Assembly (NCBI RefSeq): GCF_900177765.1
Contig: NZ_FXWI01000001.1
Coordinates: 62,001 to 126,000 of the forward strand
Origin: Agreia sp. VKM Ac-1783
GTDB taxonomy: Bacteria > Actinomycetota > Actinomycetes > Actinomycetales > Microbacteriaceae
Direction of reading: 5' to 3'
DNA length: 64,000 bases
Positions 16,234 to 24,944 of this stretch are shown here, piece by piece (position 1 is the stretch's first letter; every line of letters begins with the position of its first letter). Under the pieces are notes generated by a model. That model was given only the letters and a program-made list of their open reading frames with translations, made no database searches and was not told where the DNA came from. The translations under genes were made by a program, and so were the position numbers.

Positions 16234-16252
16234 TCAGCTTAGGCTTACCTAA
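16234..16252 (+). promoter_or_regulatory. Iron box upstream of the siderophore-binding lipoprotein
   Basis: TCAGCTTAGGCTTACCTAA matches about 16 of 19 positions of the DtxR/IdeR consensus and contains the core TTAGGCTTACCTAA. It lies 39 bp before the GTG start of the binding-protein gene, so that gene can be iron-regulated apart from the permease operon. Confidence 0.75.
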
Positions 16253-16291
16253 CAACCCTTGCCCTGTCGCATCACCATAGGAGACCTTTCC

Positions 16292-17296
16292 GTGCCCCGA
16301 AGAATGAAAATCGCCGCGATCGTAGCGACGACTCTCACCGCCGCCCTGCTGCTGGCCGGATGCAGCACCGCTGCCTCCGACTCGTCGACCGACTCCGCGT
16401 CGACCGGCGGAGCAACCATCGAGCACGCGTTCGGTGAGACCACCGTGCCGGCCAACCCGAAGAACGTCGTGACGCTCGGTTGGGGCAGCACTGACGCATC
16501 CATCGCTCTCGGCGTGATCCCTGTCGCCATCCCGTTCGACTCGTACGCGGGCGACAAAGACGGCGTACTGCCCTGGGTCAAAGACGCGATCGACAAGGAT
16601 GGCGCCGCGATGCCGACGATCCTTCCCGAATCGCCCGACGAGCCTCCCTACGAGGCCATCGCTGCCGCCGACCCCGACGTGATTCTGGCTGTCTACTCGG
16701 GCATCACCGACGAGCAGTACAAGAAGCTGTCCGAGATCGCGCCGACCGTCGCGTACCCCGACCAGGCGTGGAGCACACCGTGGCGTGACGTCGTGACCAC
16801 CGTGGGCACCGCCCTCGGCAAGAGCGACGAGGCCAAGACGGTTCTGTCCGACATCGACGCGCAGATCGCCCAGAAGGCGGCTGAGCACCCCGAGTTCAAG
16901 GGCAAGACTCTCGCCGCCGTGGCAGACAGCTCGGGCACCTTCTACGTCTACAAGAAGAACGATCCGCGGGTGGGCTTCATGTTCGACCTCGGCTTCACGA
17001 ACGCCCCGGCCGTCGACGACCTGTCGAACGGCGATGGCACGTTCTTCTACACGCTGAGCTACGAGCAGCTCGACAAGCTGCAGGCCGACGTCGTGCTGAA
17101 CTACGCGACCACTCAGCCCGAGGCCGACACGTTCATCAGCTCGCCGCAGACGTCGGTCATTCCGGCCGTCGCGGCCGGGCACGCCGCTCAGCTCGTGGGA
17201 GCGCAGAACATCTCTGCCGTCTCGCCGCCCACCGCGCTGTCGCTCCCGTGGGGCCTCGACAACCTCGTCGACACCCTCGCGGCAGCAGCGAAGTAG
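16292..17296 (+). CDS. Ferric-siderophore-binding lipoprotein (FepB/FecB type)
   Basis: A 334-residue lipoprotein that captures ferric siderophores outside the membrane and delivers them to the permeases. It has a lipoprotein signal (TAALLLAGC, lipidated Cys near residue 22), then the periplasmic-binding family 2 fold: ALGVIPVAI, a region of type AADPDVILAVYSGIT, and a conserved VVLNYATTQPEADTF. GTG 16292 is chosen over the ATG at 16304 because AGGAGA ends 7 nt before it. An iron box precedes it. The chemical type of siderophore cannot be told. Confidence 0.93.
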   Translation: MPRRMKIAAIVATTLTAALLLAGCSTAASDSSTDSASTGGATIEHAFGETTVPANPKNVVTLGWGSTDASIALGVIPVAIPFDSYAGDKDGVLPWVKDAIDKDGAAMPTILPESPDEPPYEAIAAADPDVILAVYSGITDEQYKKLSEIAPTVAYPDQAWSTPWRDVVTTVGTALGKSDEAKTVLSDIDAQIAQKAAEHPEFKGKTLAAVADSSGTFYVYKKNDPRVGFMFDLGFTNAPAVDDLSNGDGTFFYTLSYEQLDKLQADVVLNYATTQPEADTFISSPQTSVIPAVAAGHAAQLVGAQNISAVSPPTALSLPWGLDNLVDTLAAAAK

Positions 17297-17305
17297 GCGC
17301 CTGCT

Positions 17306-17400
17306 GCGCTGATCGAGTAGGTCGCTCAGCGACCATATCGAGATCCGGTGACGTGGTCTCGATACGCCGCCTCGTGCCTCGTGCGGCTACTCGATCAGCG
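17306..17400. repeat. Dispersed GGTCGAGTA/GTATCGAGACC repeat, copy 3 (inverted pair)
   Basis: Half unit 17306-17342 reads GCGCTGATCGAGTAGGTCGC through ATATCGAGA. Half unit 17355-17400 runs from GGTCTCGATACGCC to CTACTCGATCAGCG in reverse. This copy uses GATCGAG where copies 1 and 2 use GGTCGAG. It occupies the gap between two convergent genes. Confidence 0.85.
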
Positions 17401-17411
17401 AGGCAAGCGGT

Positions 17412-18131
17412 CTACTCGACCGGCGAAGGGCGCAGCGGTGCGAACGGCCCGCGCAACGCTGCCCACTGCAGCAGCATGATCGTCTTCGCGTCGATGATGT
17501 CGCCGCCGATGCGGTCGAGCGCCTCGTCGAAGTCGATCTCGAGCAGCTCGATCTCCTCGCCTTCGTCGGCAAGCCCGCCGCCGGCATCCGCTCGTGTGTC
17601 GGGCGAGTAGGGCGCGGCGAAGAAGAAGAGCTTCTCGGTCACCGAGCCGGGGCTCATGTACGCCTCGAATACGGGGCTGACCTCGCCGATCTCGTGGCCG
17701 GTCTCCTCGCGCGCCTCGCGCCGGATGGCGGTGAGCGCGTCGTCGTCGTCGAGCAGGCCCGCCGCCGCTTCGATGAGATTGCCATCCGGATGCCCGTTCA
17801 CGTAGGCCGGGTAGCGGAACTGGCGGGTGAGCAGCACCGTGCGCTTCTCGACGGAGTAGAGCAGGATCGTCGCTCCGTTGCCCCGGTCGTAGGTCTCGCG
17901 GTGCTGCGTCTCCCAGACTCCGTCTGCTCGCTGATACTCGAGCGTGTTGGCACGGAACACGTGCCAGTTCGACGAGAGCAGTCGCACATCGGTGACGCGG
18001 ACGCGGGGGTTGCCCGTCAGTTCACGACCGGTCTGGTCGAGGCCGGTGCGGCCCCGGGCATCCGGAACGTCGACGCCGGGAATCGCCGCGGGCTGCGGTG
18101 CGGTGGCCGGCGTGCCGGCATCCATCGCCAT
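17412..18131 (-). CDS. NUDIX hydrolase, GDP-mannose/ADP-ribose pyrophosphatase-like
   Basis: A 239-residue NUDIX enzyme that cleaves a nucleoside diphosphate linked to another moiety; closest in feel to NudK/ADP-ribose pyrophosphatases. The NUDIX box is AAGLLDDDDALTAIRREAREETG near residues 130-152; the REAREETG core is intact, while the usual first Glu is Asp. VLLTRQFRYPAYVNG precedes it, as in the NudK/ADPRase group. The N-terminal 35 residues are Ala/Pro-rich and may be dispensable. It starts 12 nt after the yajQ stop on the same strand, so the two are likely co-transcribed. Substrate is inferred. Confidence 0.85.
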   Translation of the reverse strand: MAMDAGTPATAPQPAAIPGVDVPDARGRTGLDQTGRELTGNPRVRVTDVRLLSSNWHVFRANTLEYQRADGVWETQHRETYDRGNGATILLYSVEKRTVLLTRQFRYPAYVNGHPDGNLIEAAAGLLDDDDALTAIRREAREETGHEIGEVSPVFEAYMSPGSVTEKLFFFAAPYSPDTRADAGGGLADEGEEIELLEIDFDEALDRIGGDIIDAKTIMLLQWAALRGPFAPLRPSPVE

Positions 18132-18142
18132 CTGCCCGCCGA

Positions 18143-18631
18143 TCAGCGGAAGTTGATGAACTGCAGGGCCACGTCGAGGTCGGCGCCCTTCAGCAGCGCC
18201 ATGGTGGCCTGCAGGTCGTCGCGGCTCTTCGACGAGACACGCAGCTCGTCACCCTGGATCTGGCTCTTGACGCCCTTGGGAGCCTCGTCGCGAATGAGCT
18301 TCGAGATCTTCTTGGCGGCGTCTTGCTCGATGCCGTTCTTCATGGATGCCTCGAGCCGGTATTCCTTGCCCGATGCGTAGGGCTCGCCCACGTCGAGGCT
18401 GCGCAGCGATATGCCGCGCTTGATGAGCTTGGCCTCGAACACCTCGAGGATCGCCTTCACGCGCTCGGCGGAGTTGGCCTTCATCAGAACCTTCTCGCCG
18501 CTCCACTCGATAGAGGCGCCGATGTTCTTGAAGTCGTAGCGCTGCTCCACCTCTTTGTGCGCCTGATTGAGGGCGTTGTCCGCCTCCATCTTGTCGACCT
18601 TGCTGACTACGTCGAAGCTTGAATCTGCCAT
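18143..18631 (-). CDS. yajQ: YajQ family nucleotide-binding protein
   Basis: A 162-residue cytoplasmic protein of the YajQ family (DUF520); some members bind cyclic-di-GMP or nucleic acid. It starts [15 protein letters not shown] and contains [27 protein letters not shown] and the C-terminal [25 protein letters not shown], all highly typical, and the length is the family norm. ATG 18631 is chosen because the family begins there and because TAAACT lies 7 nt upstream, implying a leaderless mRNA. It diverges from the transglycosylase gene with only 23 bp between start codons. Confidence 0.95.
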   Translation of the reverse strand: MADSSFDVVSKVDKMEADNALNQAHKEVEQRYDFKNIGASIEWSGEKVLMKANSAERVKAILEVFEAKLIKRGISLRSLDVGEPYASGKEYRLEASMKNGIEQDAAKKISKLIRDEAPKGVKSQIQGDELRVSSKSRDDLQATMALLKGADLDVALQFINFR

Positions 18632-18638
18632 GCGCCCC

Positions 18639-18648
18639 AGTTTAGCTT
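18639..18648. promoter_or_regulatory. Overlapping divergent -10 boxes of yajQ and the transglycosylase gene
   Basis: The forward -10 TAGCTT (18643-18648) is 6 nt before the GTG at 18655. The reverse -10 TAAACT (18644-18639) is 7 nt before the ATG at 18631. The boxes share 2 bp, so RNA polymerase cannot open both at once, and each -35 would lie inside the other gene. Confidence 0.6.
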
Positions 18649-18654
18649 CGCGGC

Positions 18655-19416
18655 GTGTCAGACCCCATCCGTACACTGGTGCGAGTGCGTCGCTCCCTTG
18701 TTCTTGCCCCGGTTCTCGTCGTCGCGTTCGCCCTCGTCGGCTGCACGACCACACCCGAGCCCAGCGAGCCCGAGGTGGCCGAGGCTCCGACCATGTCTCC
18801 GCTCGAGCCCGCGCTGAACCCGATCGTCGATCCCTGGGCGGGGCTGCCGACTCTCATCGACGCCGACTGGGCGGCTCGCGCGGCAGCCGCCACGGGCATC
18901 CCTGATCGCGCCATGCTGGCGTACGGAGGCGCTGCCGTCTACGCGGCCAACCAGAACCCGAGCTGCAACCTCGGGTGGAACACGTTGGCCGGCATCGGCG
19001 AGATGGAGAGCCATCACGGCACCATCGACGGCTCGTCGATCGGAGCAGACGGCCTCGTCACCCCGCCGATTCTCGGCATCGCGCTCGACGGGGCGACGAC
19101 GAACGCTATTCCCGACAGCGACCAGGGCGCCATCGACGGCGACGCCGAATGGGATCGCGCGGTCGGTCCGCTGCAGTTCATCCCAGACAGCTGGCGCAAC
19201 TGGGGCGCAGACGGTTCGGGTGACGGCAAGGTCGATCCGCAGAACTTCGACGACGCCGTTCTGGCTACCGCCAACTACCTGTGCCACGCCGGCGGCGACC
19301 TCTCGGTGCCCGACAACTGGCGCATGGCCATCGCGGCATACAACGATGCGGCCCCCTACGCGGTGGGCGTCTCGGAGTACGCCATCCGCTATTCGAACGA
19401 CCTCGCGACGGGCTGA
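18655..19416 (+). CDS. Lytic murein transglycosylase-like lipoprotein
   Basis: A 253-residue secreted protein with a lipoprotein-type signal (VVAFALVGC, Cys near residue 30). The catalytic SLT/MltB-like domain covers about residues 60-250: [14 protein letters not shown] holds the probable catalytic Glu (about residue 118), followed by [22 protein letters not shown] and a C-terminal [12 protein letters not shown]. Such enzymes cut peptidoglycan glycan strands, forming anhydromuramyl ends. The GTG start lacks a ribosome binding site and follows TAGCTT by 6 nt. It diverges from yajQ. Confidence 0.9.
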   Translation: MSDPIRTLVRVRRSLVLAPVLVVAFALVGCTTTPEPSEPEVAEAPTMSPLEPALNPIVDPWAGLPTLIDADWAARAAAATGIPDRAMLAYGGAAVYAANQNPSCNLGWNTLAGIGEMESHHGTIDGSSIGADGLVTPPILGIALDGATTNAIPDSDQGAIDGDAEWDRAVGPLQFIPDSWRNWGADGSGDGKVDPQNFDDAVLATANYLCHAGGDLSVPDNWRMAIAAYNDAAPYAVGVSEYAIRYSNDLATG

Positions 19417-19492
19417 TTTCGCCGACGGCGTGAAGGCGGGTAATGTGTACACGCGCCTTCGGTTGTGTGTTTCACGTGGTCGGGTGCGCCCT

Positions 19493-19577
19493 GGCAAGTT
19501 ACCCAAGCGGCCAAAGGGATCTGACTGTAAATCAGCCGTCTTAGACTTCGGGGGTTCGAATCCCTCACTTGCCACCA
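19493..19577 (+). tRNA. tRNA-Tyr (GTA)
   Basis: A class II tRNA with a long variable arm. The 5' GGCAAGT pairs with ACTTGCC at 19567-19573. The anticodon GTA sits in CTGACT-GTA-AATCAG, and the T arm contains GGTTCGAATC. CCA is encoded at 19575-19577. It lies in a 362-bp gap that is otherwise empty apart from the terminator just downstream and a GAAGGCG...CGCCTTC inverted repeat about 40-60 bp upstream. Confidence 0.96.
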
Positions 19578-19582
19578 GAGAA

Positions 19583-19619
19583 GCCCTGCGCATCGTGTGA
19601 TGTGCGGGGCTTTCTTCGT
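19583..19619 (+). terminator. Intrinsic terminator after tRNA-Tyr
   Basis: GCCCTGCGCAT (19583-19593) pairs with ATGTGCGGGGC (19600-19610) using two G-U pairs, and the stem is followed by TTTCTTCGTT. It lies 5 bp after the encoded CCA. Confidence 0.8.
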
Positions 19620-19778
19620 TGCTGGGCGCCAGCACGCCGTTCGCGCCGCCATGATTATGACCGCTTATCTCCATTTGTGCGGTTGAACGTCGACGGAATT
19701 TAGGTGGACGGGCACGCTTGCAGCCGAGCGGCCGCGTGCTGAGCGATGGGTGCCCGCGATTGTTGGCAAACTGGTCGC

Positions 19779-20561
19779 GTGAACTCACTTGTGCCGGAAG
19801 CGCCTCGCGCGCAGAAGATCATGTCGTCTGACGGGCTGCAGCTGGCCACCTACGAGTTCGGCGATGCCGATGCGCCGACCGTTCTCGCGGTGCACGGGTT
19901 CGCGTCGAGCGCGCTCGTCAACTGGCACGCGACGGGGTGGACCCGCGACCTCACGCGAGCGGGCTATCGGGTGATCGCCCTCGACCAACGTGGGCACGGC
20001 GAAAGCGACAAGCCCCATGACCCCGCCGCCTATTCGATGGAACAGCTCGTCGCCGACCTGATCGTCGTGATGGACACCTATCTGATCGACGAGGCGGTCT
20101 ACGCGGGCTACTCGCTCGGTGCGCGGGTCGGTTGGCAGGCCGCGCTCGATCTGCCCGGTCGCATCACTCGCGCGGTCCTCGGTGGAATCCCTGACGGCCA
20201 ACCGCTCACGCGACTGCGCACCGACGAGGCCAGGGCGTTCATCGAGACCGGCGCCGAGGTCGAGGACCGGATCACCCGCGCCTATGTGACGATGGCCTCG
20301 GCCATCCCGGGCAACGATCTCGAGGCCCTGATGAGCCTTGTCGACGGCATGCGCGACGGCATCCAGCCCGACCCATCGAATCCGCCCCTGCAGCCCATTC
20401 TGTTTGCGACGGGCAGCGACGACTCGATCCTCGAGCGCTCGCGCTCGCTCGCGGAGGCGACACCGAACGGGGTCTTCTACGAGATCCCGGGACGCAACCA
20501 CTTCAATGCGCCCACGTCGCGCCACTTCCGCACAGCGGCGATCGAGTTCCTGCGCGCCTGA
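19779..20561 (+). CDS. Alpha/beta-fold hydrolase
   Basis: A 260-residue alpha/beta hydrolase, probably cytoplasmic. Visible elements are the oxyanion-hole region VLAVHGFASSALVNW, the strand-6 segment VIALDQRGHGESDKP, the nucleophile elbow GYSLGAR (Ser near residue 111) and the C-terminal catalytic His in GRNHFNAP. The acid is probably the Asp in ATGSDDSIL. The substrate is unknown. GTG 19779 is chosen because homology begins shortly after it and CAAACT lies 6 nt upstream. It stands alone and converges on a LuxR-type gene. Confidence 0.88.
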   Translation: MNSLVPEAPRAQKIMSSDGLQLATYEFGDADAPTVLAVHGFASSALVNWHATGWTRDLTRAGYRVIALDQRGHGESDKPHDPAAYSMEQLVADLIVVMDTYLIDEAVYAGYSLGARVGWQAALDLPGRITRAVLGGIPDGQPLTRLRTDEARAFIETGAEVEDRITRAYVTMASAIPGNDLEALMSLVDGMRDGIQPDPSNPPLQPILFATGSDDSILERSRSLAEATPNGVFYEIPGRNHFNAPTSRHFRTAAIEFLRA

Positions 20562-20583
20562 GATCCCAATGGGGCGATGAGCG

Positions 20584-22131
20584 TCAGGCGCCGTCGTCGA
20601 GACCGAGTCGATGAGCGAGGTCTGATGCTTCTGCGCGGTCGTGAACGCCGAGTTTGCGATAGAGATTGCGAACCGTCGACTTCAGAGTGTTGACCGTGAT
20701 GAAGAGCGCCTCGGCCATCTCGTTGTTCGACATTCCAGTGGCGAGGAGCGCGAGTACCTGGCGTTCTCGCCTCGACAGAGATGGAACGGCGGGGCGCGGG
20801 TCGTCGGTGCTCTCGTGCAGGAACTGCAACACGGCGGAATCCACCGGTAGCTGAGCGGCCTCGGCCAGCTCTTGGAGGGCGCGCGCGTCGATGGTGGCGA
20901 AGACCATCGAGAGCCCCTCGTGCTGAATCAGGTCGTGCGCCCGTCGAAACGCGTCTACGGCCGGCTCTCGTCGGCCGAGGCGCAGGTCGCTTGCGGCGGC
21001 GATGAGCAGCACCGCGGCATGCAGGCGAGGAGGCAGCTCGTCTTTCGGCAGTCGGGAGACGACGGTCTGAGCTTCGGCGAATTTGCCCTGTCGGTAGGCC
21101 CTCTCCGCGGCGATCGCCGTGGGGATCCGGTCGTCGCCGCCGCCCGGATTCTGCAGAGTTCCGCGTCTCACCCTCAGGGTCCAGCGGGCGAGCGCAACCT
21201 GCCGTCGGTGTGCACCCGGTTCGACGGCTCTCGATACGTGACGCCGTGTCTCGCGCGTCATCAGTGTCTCGGTGATGATGATCTCCTCCGGAGAGGTGCT
21301 CAGGAGTGCGTGCAGCCAGAGCGATGCGGCCCAGTACTCGCCGGCGACGAACTTATCGGCCGCCGCGAGATACCGCCGGGCCTTCTCAGTGTCGAGACCG
21401 TCGACGGCGATCAACGCCTCGGTCAGGAGCAGGGGGACGTCGTAGCGATCGATTGCGACGTCGAATCCGGTCGCATGATCCAGCCAGTCACGCGCGTCGT
21501 GGATGCGCCCCTGCTCCGCGTGCATCCAGGCCAGCGAGGCGGCTGCCCGGCGCGCGACCCGGGCTTGACCGGTCGCCACGGCCGCCGCGCAGGTCTGCTC
21601 GTATTCGAGCGCGGCGAGGGGGCTGTCGCCCATGTTGAGCGCCTGGGCCCAGTGGATCGTGAGGTGAGGCAGCGCCATGCGCAGGTCGGCGATCTCGTCT
21701 GCGTCGGCCGTGTTGAGAACGCGACGAGCCTCGATGGCGTCGGCCACGGCATCCGCGATTCGGCCGGCCGAGCGATGCGCGGCCACCGTGCTCGTGATGC
21801 CGAAGAGCCGGTCTCGCAGGGGTAGATCGGGCGACGGCGTGTCTGCGGCGGGGTTGAATCGGCGACGAAAGGCGTGTGGTGCGGCTCCCGACGCGATGTA
21901 GCGGAGGTAATCGACCTCGATGAGTCGGGAAGGTGTCTCGATGAACCCTTCCGAGGGCAGGGCGGTGAAAGCGTCGAGAAGTACCTGCGGCTCCGACAGA
22001 GCGAAGTGATCCCAGTGGCTCTCGATGACGTGCGCTGCGGAACGCCATCCCTGTGAATCGAGCTCTGCCCGAAAGCGTGCCAAGAACGCGGCTGCGGCTT
22101 CGCTGTAGGGCTGGCCCCTGTCTGTCGTCAT
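20584..22131 (-). CDS. Large LuxR-type transcriptional regulator (copy A)
   Basis: A 515-residue protein with a C-terminal LuxR-type helix-turn-helix (last 65 residues: SRRERQVLALLATGMSNNEMAEALFIT and VNTLKSTVRNLYRKLGV). The preceding 430 residues are helical, with TPR-like pairs such as AALEYEQTCAAAVATGQARVARRAAASLAWMHAEQG, resembling the C-terminal part of MalT/LAL regulators. No Walker A ATPase module or receiver domain is present, so the signal is unknown. It is paralogous along its length to the next gene (shared phrases include MHAEQG/MYAEQG and NTLKST). ATG 22131 is used. A frameshift-free, intact pair. Confidence 0.88.
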   Translation of the reverse strand: MTTDRGQPYSEAAAAFLARFRAELDSQGWRSAAHVIESHWDHFALSEPQVLLDAFTALPSEGFIETPSRLIEVDYLRYIASGAAPHAFRRRFNPAADTPSPDLPLRDRLFGITSTVAAHRSAGRIADAVADAIEARRVLNTADADEIADLRMALPHLTIHWAQALNMGDSPLAALEYEQTCAAAVATGQARVARRAAASLAWMHAEQGRIHDARDWLDHATGFDVAIDRYDVPLLLTEALIAVDGLDTEKARRYLAAADKFVAGEYWAASLWLHALLSTSPEEIIITETLMTRETRRHVSRAVEPGAHRRQVALARWTLRVRRGTLQNPGGGDDRIPTAIAAERAYRQGKFAEAQTVVSRLPKDELPPRLHAAVLLIAAASDLRLGRREPAVDAFRRAHDLIQHEGLSMVFATIDARALQELAEAAQLPVDSAVLQFLHESTDDPRPAVPSLSRRERQVLALLATGMSNNEMAEALFITVNTLKSTVRNLYRKLGVHDRAEASDLAHRLGLDDGA

Positions 22132-22296
22132 CGTCTACATTCCCCGGTCGATTCGCGAAGTGTGAGGGCGGAGCAAAGCTCGATGCCACCCGTGAAATGG
22201 CGAAGGAGATAAGGCGTGGGTGCCCGAATACTTCTCACCAATTGGAGAGACGCTCGACATCGACACTTATGACGCGGCTTTGTGCGAGTCGATTTC

Positions 22297-23859
22297 TCAC
22301 TGGTCGCTACGGTCGATTCCCATGAGCTGCGCGGCGTCGGATGCTCTTCGCCGATCGTGCACATCGAGCTTTCGGTAGACCTTTCGCAGGGTGGACTTGA
22401 GTGTGTTTGTCGTGATGAAGAGGCGCTCGGCGATTTCTGCATTCGACAGCTCCGTGCCGAGGAGGCGCAGCACCTGGCGCTCCCGGCGACTGAGAGAAGG
22501 TATCGGCTGACCCGCGGTTCTGTGCGGGTGCAGGACGTCGACGACGACGGGTCGCAGCTCTCGCCCGCTCAGAGAAGCCAGCTCGCGGAGGTCGGTGCTG
22601 TCGATCACCGAGAAGACGAGCAGCAGGTTCTCGTGTTCCGCGAGTGCGTGGGCCTGACGGAAAGCCTCGATGCCCGACTGCGTGCGGTCGAGGCGAAATC
22701 GGCTCGCGGCCGTGAGGAGAAGCCCCGCCGCTCTGAACCGCGGGGCCGTGCTCTCGGTGAGAAGGGGCGCACAACGGCGCAGAGCCTCGTCGAACGAACC
22801 CTGCCGGTACGCCATCTCCGAATCGATCATATCTCGAGCAGCACTGGGCTCTCCGGATGATCTCGGCCCGCTCACCGACTGAGCGCCGGGTCGGTTCAAC
22901 GCCCACCTAGCGAGGTCGAGATGGCGGAGATGGGCGCCGCCGTTCGCCACGACATCGGGGTGCCGGAGTACCTCGTCGGCCAGGTCGTGCTCGACGTGGG
23001 CGATCTCGTGAGGCGTGCAGCAGAGGAGCGATCGAACCCACAGGAGGGCGGCCCAGTAGTCGTCTGCCGCACACTGCTGCGCCATCGCCAGCTGCGCGCG
23101 CGCCTCGTCGCAGTCGAGCGCGTCGACCGCCAGCAAAGCGGCGGCCAGATAGAGGGGCATGTCGTGCGCCTCGGCCGGCAGATCGATGCGCTTACCCCGG
23201 TCGAGCCAGTTGCCTGCCTCGTGCGTGTGACCCTGCTCCGCGTACATCCAGGCGAGGGATGCCGCCGCACGGCGGGCTACGTCGGGCTGATCGAAGAGGA
23301 GAGCGGTTTCAAAGGTGTCTTCGTAGAGTTCGATGGCGGCGGGATGGTCTCCGACCTCCATCGCTCTGGACCACTGGATCGTGAGATGCGGCAGCGTCGA
23401 TTTCAACGGAGCGAGTTCGTCGCTCTCTGCGGAGCGCAGCGCGTGATGCGCTTCGGCGGCACCCGCGACCGCCTCGGGCAGGCGTCCCTCTGTGCGCGAC
23501 GAGACGATCCGGCCGGTGGCGGCGATCAGATGCGCTTTCAGGCCGACCCCGCGGCTCTGCACGGCACGAGCCGGAGCGGCGGGGTTAATCAGGCGTGGGG
23601 CCTCGCCCGCAACCGCATGCCGGAGACGGTCGACCCCGATGAGCCAGGTCGGGTTCTCGATGAAGGCTTCGGAGGGCAACATCTTGATGGCGTCGAGCAG
23701 AACGTCGGGCTCGACGAGGGCGAACTCATGCCAGTGCTGTTCGATCAGGGGCTGAGCCTCGCGCCATCCTCGCGTGCGGAGGGCGGACGCGAACAGGCTT
23801 GTGAAGCGCGCGGCGCGCTCCGATTCTTCTGCTCCGACTGATCTGCCGATCGGAGTCAT
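22297..23859 (-). CDS. Large LuxR-type transcriptional regulator (copy B)
   Basis: A 520-residue paralogue of the preceding gene with the same plan: an N-terminal helical region, TPR-like repeats and a C-terminal LuxR helix-turn-helix (SRRERQVLRLLGTELSNAEIAERLFIT). There is no nucleotide-binding or receiver domain. ATG 23859 is preferred to GTG 23865 because AAAGG ends 5 nt before it. The gap to copy A is 165 bp with no terminator seen. The upstream gap contains the palindrome ACGCTTAAAGCGT. The target genes are not evident; none of the neighbours forms an obvious regulon. Confidence 0.88.
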   Translation of the reverse strand: MTPIGRSVGAEESERAARFTSLFASALRTRGWREAQPLIEQHWHEFALVEPDVLLDAIKMLPSEAFIENPTWLIGVDRLRHAVAGEAPRLINPAAPARAVQSRGVGLKAHLIAATGRIVSSRTEGRLPEAVAGAAEAHHALRSAESDELAPLKSTLPHLTIQWSRAMEVGDHPAAIELYEDTFETALLFDQPDVARRAAASLAWMYAEQGHTHEAGNWLDRGKRIDLPAEAHDMPLYLAAALLAVDALDCDEARAQLAMAQQCAADDYWAALLWVRSLLCCTPHEIAHVEHDLADEVLRHPDVVANGGAHLRHLDLARWALNRPGAQSVSGPRSSGEPSAARDMIDSEMAYRQGSFDEALRRCAPLLTESTAPRFRAAGLLLTAASRFRLDRTQSGIEAFRQAHALAEHENLLLVFSVIDSTDLRELASLSGRELRPVVVDVLHPHRTAGQPIPSLSRRERQVLRLLGTELSNAEIAERLFITTNTLKSTLRKVYRKLDVHDRRRASDAAQLMGIDRSDQ

Positions 23860-23934
23860 GGGCACCTTTCTCTCGCGGTGTACGTCACGTCGTCAGTGCT
23901 TTCCATCACATGTTGGCTAAAACACGCAGCTCTG

Positions 23935-23947
23935 ACGCTTAAAGCGT
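23935..23947. promoter_or_regulatory. Palindrome between the LuxR pair and the inositol monophosphatase gene
   Basis: ACGCTT-A-AAGCGT is a perfect 13-bp palindrome in the 182-bp divergent gap. It is a possible operator for one of the LuxR proteins; no second copy was found between copies A and B. Confidence 0.3.
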
Positions 23948-24041
23948 GATGATCCTAACCGGCCTAGCTATGCGTACGTGCCCTGGCCACGTGGAGGTGT
24001 GGATAAAGCGATGCGGGAAGCGCTGTGACAGGCTGGATGCC

Positions 24042-24866
24042 ATGACCATCGCTGCCAATAAGGACCTGCTCGACATCGCCCGCCGGATCGGCCTCGAAGC
24101 GGGCGCGCTCGCCGCCCGACGGCGCGCCGAGGGCGTGGAGGTAGCGGCGACGAAGTCCTCCATCGTCGATGTCGTCACCCTCGCCGACCGCGAGGTCGAA
24201 AGCTACATCCGGGGTGCGATCGCCGACGTGCGGCCGGAAGACGGTTTCCTGGGGGAGGAATCCACGGGCTCGACCGGCCGCTCGGGCCTGACCTGGATCG
24301 TCGACCCCATCGACGGCACGGTGAACTATCTCTACGGCATCCCGCAGTACGCGGTGAGCATCGCCGTCGTCGAGGGAGGCGCCGACCCGCAGCAGTGGAA
24401 CGCGCTCGCGGGCTGCGTCGTGAGCCCGGCCACAGGCGAAGTCTTCACGGCGACACAGGGAGGCGGCGCCTACCTCGGCGCGCAGCAGCTTCAGGTCAAC
24501 TCCGATGTCTCGCTCGAGCAGGCGCTCCTCAGCACGGGCTTCTCGTACAGCGCCGAGACGCGGATGCGGCAGGGGCAGGTTTTGGCAGGCATCCTCGGCC
24601 GGGTGCGAGACATCAGACGGGCCGGCTCCGCGGCTCTCGACCTCTGCTGGGTGGCGGCGGGGCGACTCGACGCCTATGCCGAGCGAGGTCTGAACCCCTG
24701 GGATCACGCGGCGGGAGCGCTCGTCGTGCGAGAGGCCGGAGGTCGAGTCGGCGGCTTCGATGGCGATGCCGAAAGCGCCCGGTTCCTGCTGGCGGCCGAC
24801 GAAGCGCTGGCCGTCGAACTCGAGCCGATCCTTCGTGACCTCTACGCATCCGCCGGTCTCATCTGA
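24042..24866 (+). CDS. Inositol monophosphatase family phosphatase
   Basis: A 274-residue Mg-dependent phosphatase of the IMPase/FBPase/CysQ superfamily. It has the metal-binding signatures GEEST (about residues 70-74), WIVDPIDGTVNYLYG (about 84-98) and, near the end, NPWDHAAGALVVREAGG. In actinobacteria these enzymes feed inositol or histidinol-phosphate metabolism; the real substrate (myo-inositol phosphate, histidinol phosphate or PAP) cannot be chosen here. ATG 24042 begins the conserved domain; the frame runs upstream without similarity. It faces the LuxR pair divergently. Confidence 0.9.
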   Translation: MTIAANKDLLDIARRIGLEAGALAARRRAEGVEVAATKSSIVDVVTLADREVESYIRGAIADVRPEDGFLGEESTGSTGRSGLTWIVDPIDGTVNYLYGIPQYAVSIAVVEGGADPQQWNALAGCVVSPATGEVFTATQGGGAYLGAQQLQVNSDVSLEQALLSTGFSYSAETRMRQGQVLAGILGRVRDIRRAGSAALDLCWVAAGRLDAYAERGLNPWDHAAGALVVREAGGRVGGFDGDAESARFLLAADEALAVELEPILRDLYASAGLI

Positions 24867-24869
24867 GGG

Positions 24870-24894
24870 TTCGGCGCCGCCAATGTGCGCCGAA
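24870..24894 (+). terminator. Possible terminator hairpin after the phosphatase gene
   Basis: TTCGGCG (24870-24876) pairs perfectly with CGCCGAA (24888-24894) directly after the stop codon. There is no T-run, so the call is weak. Confidence 0.35.
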
Positions 24895-24944
24895 AGTCGT
24901 CGCTTTGCGGAAATTTTCAGACTCGGCGGTTACCCTCGACAGTC

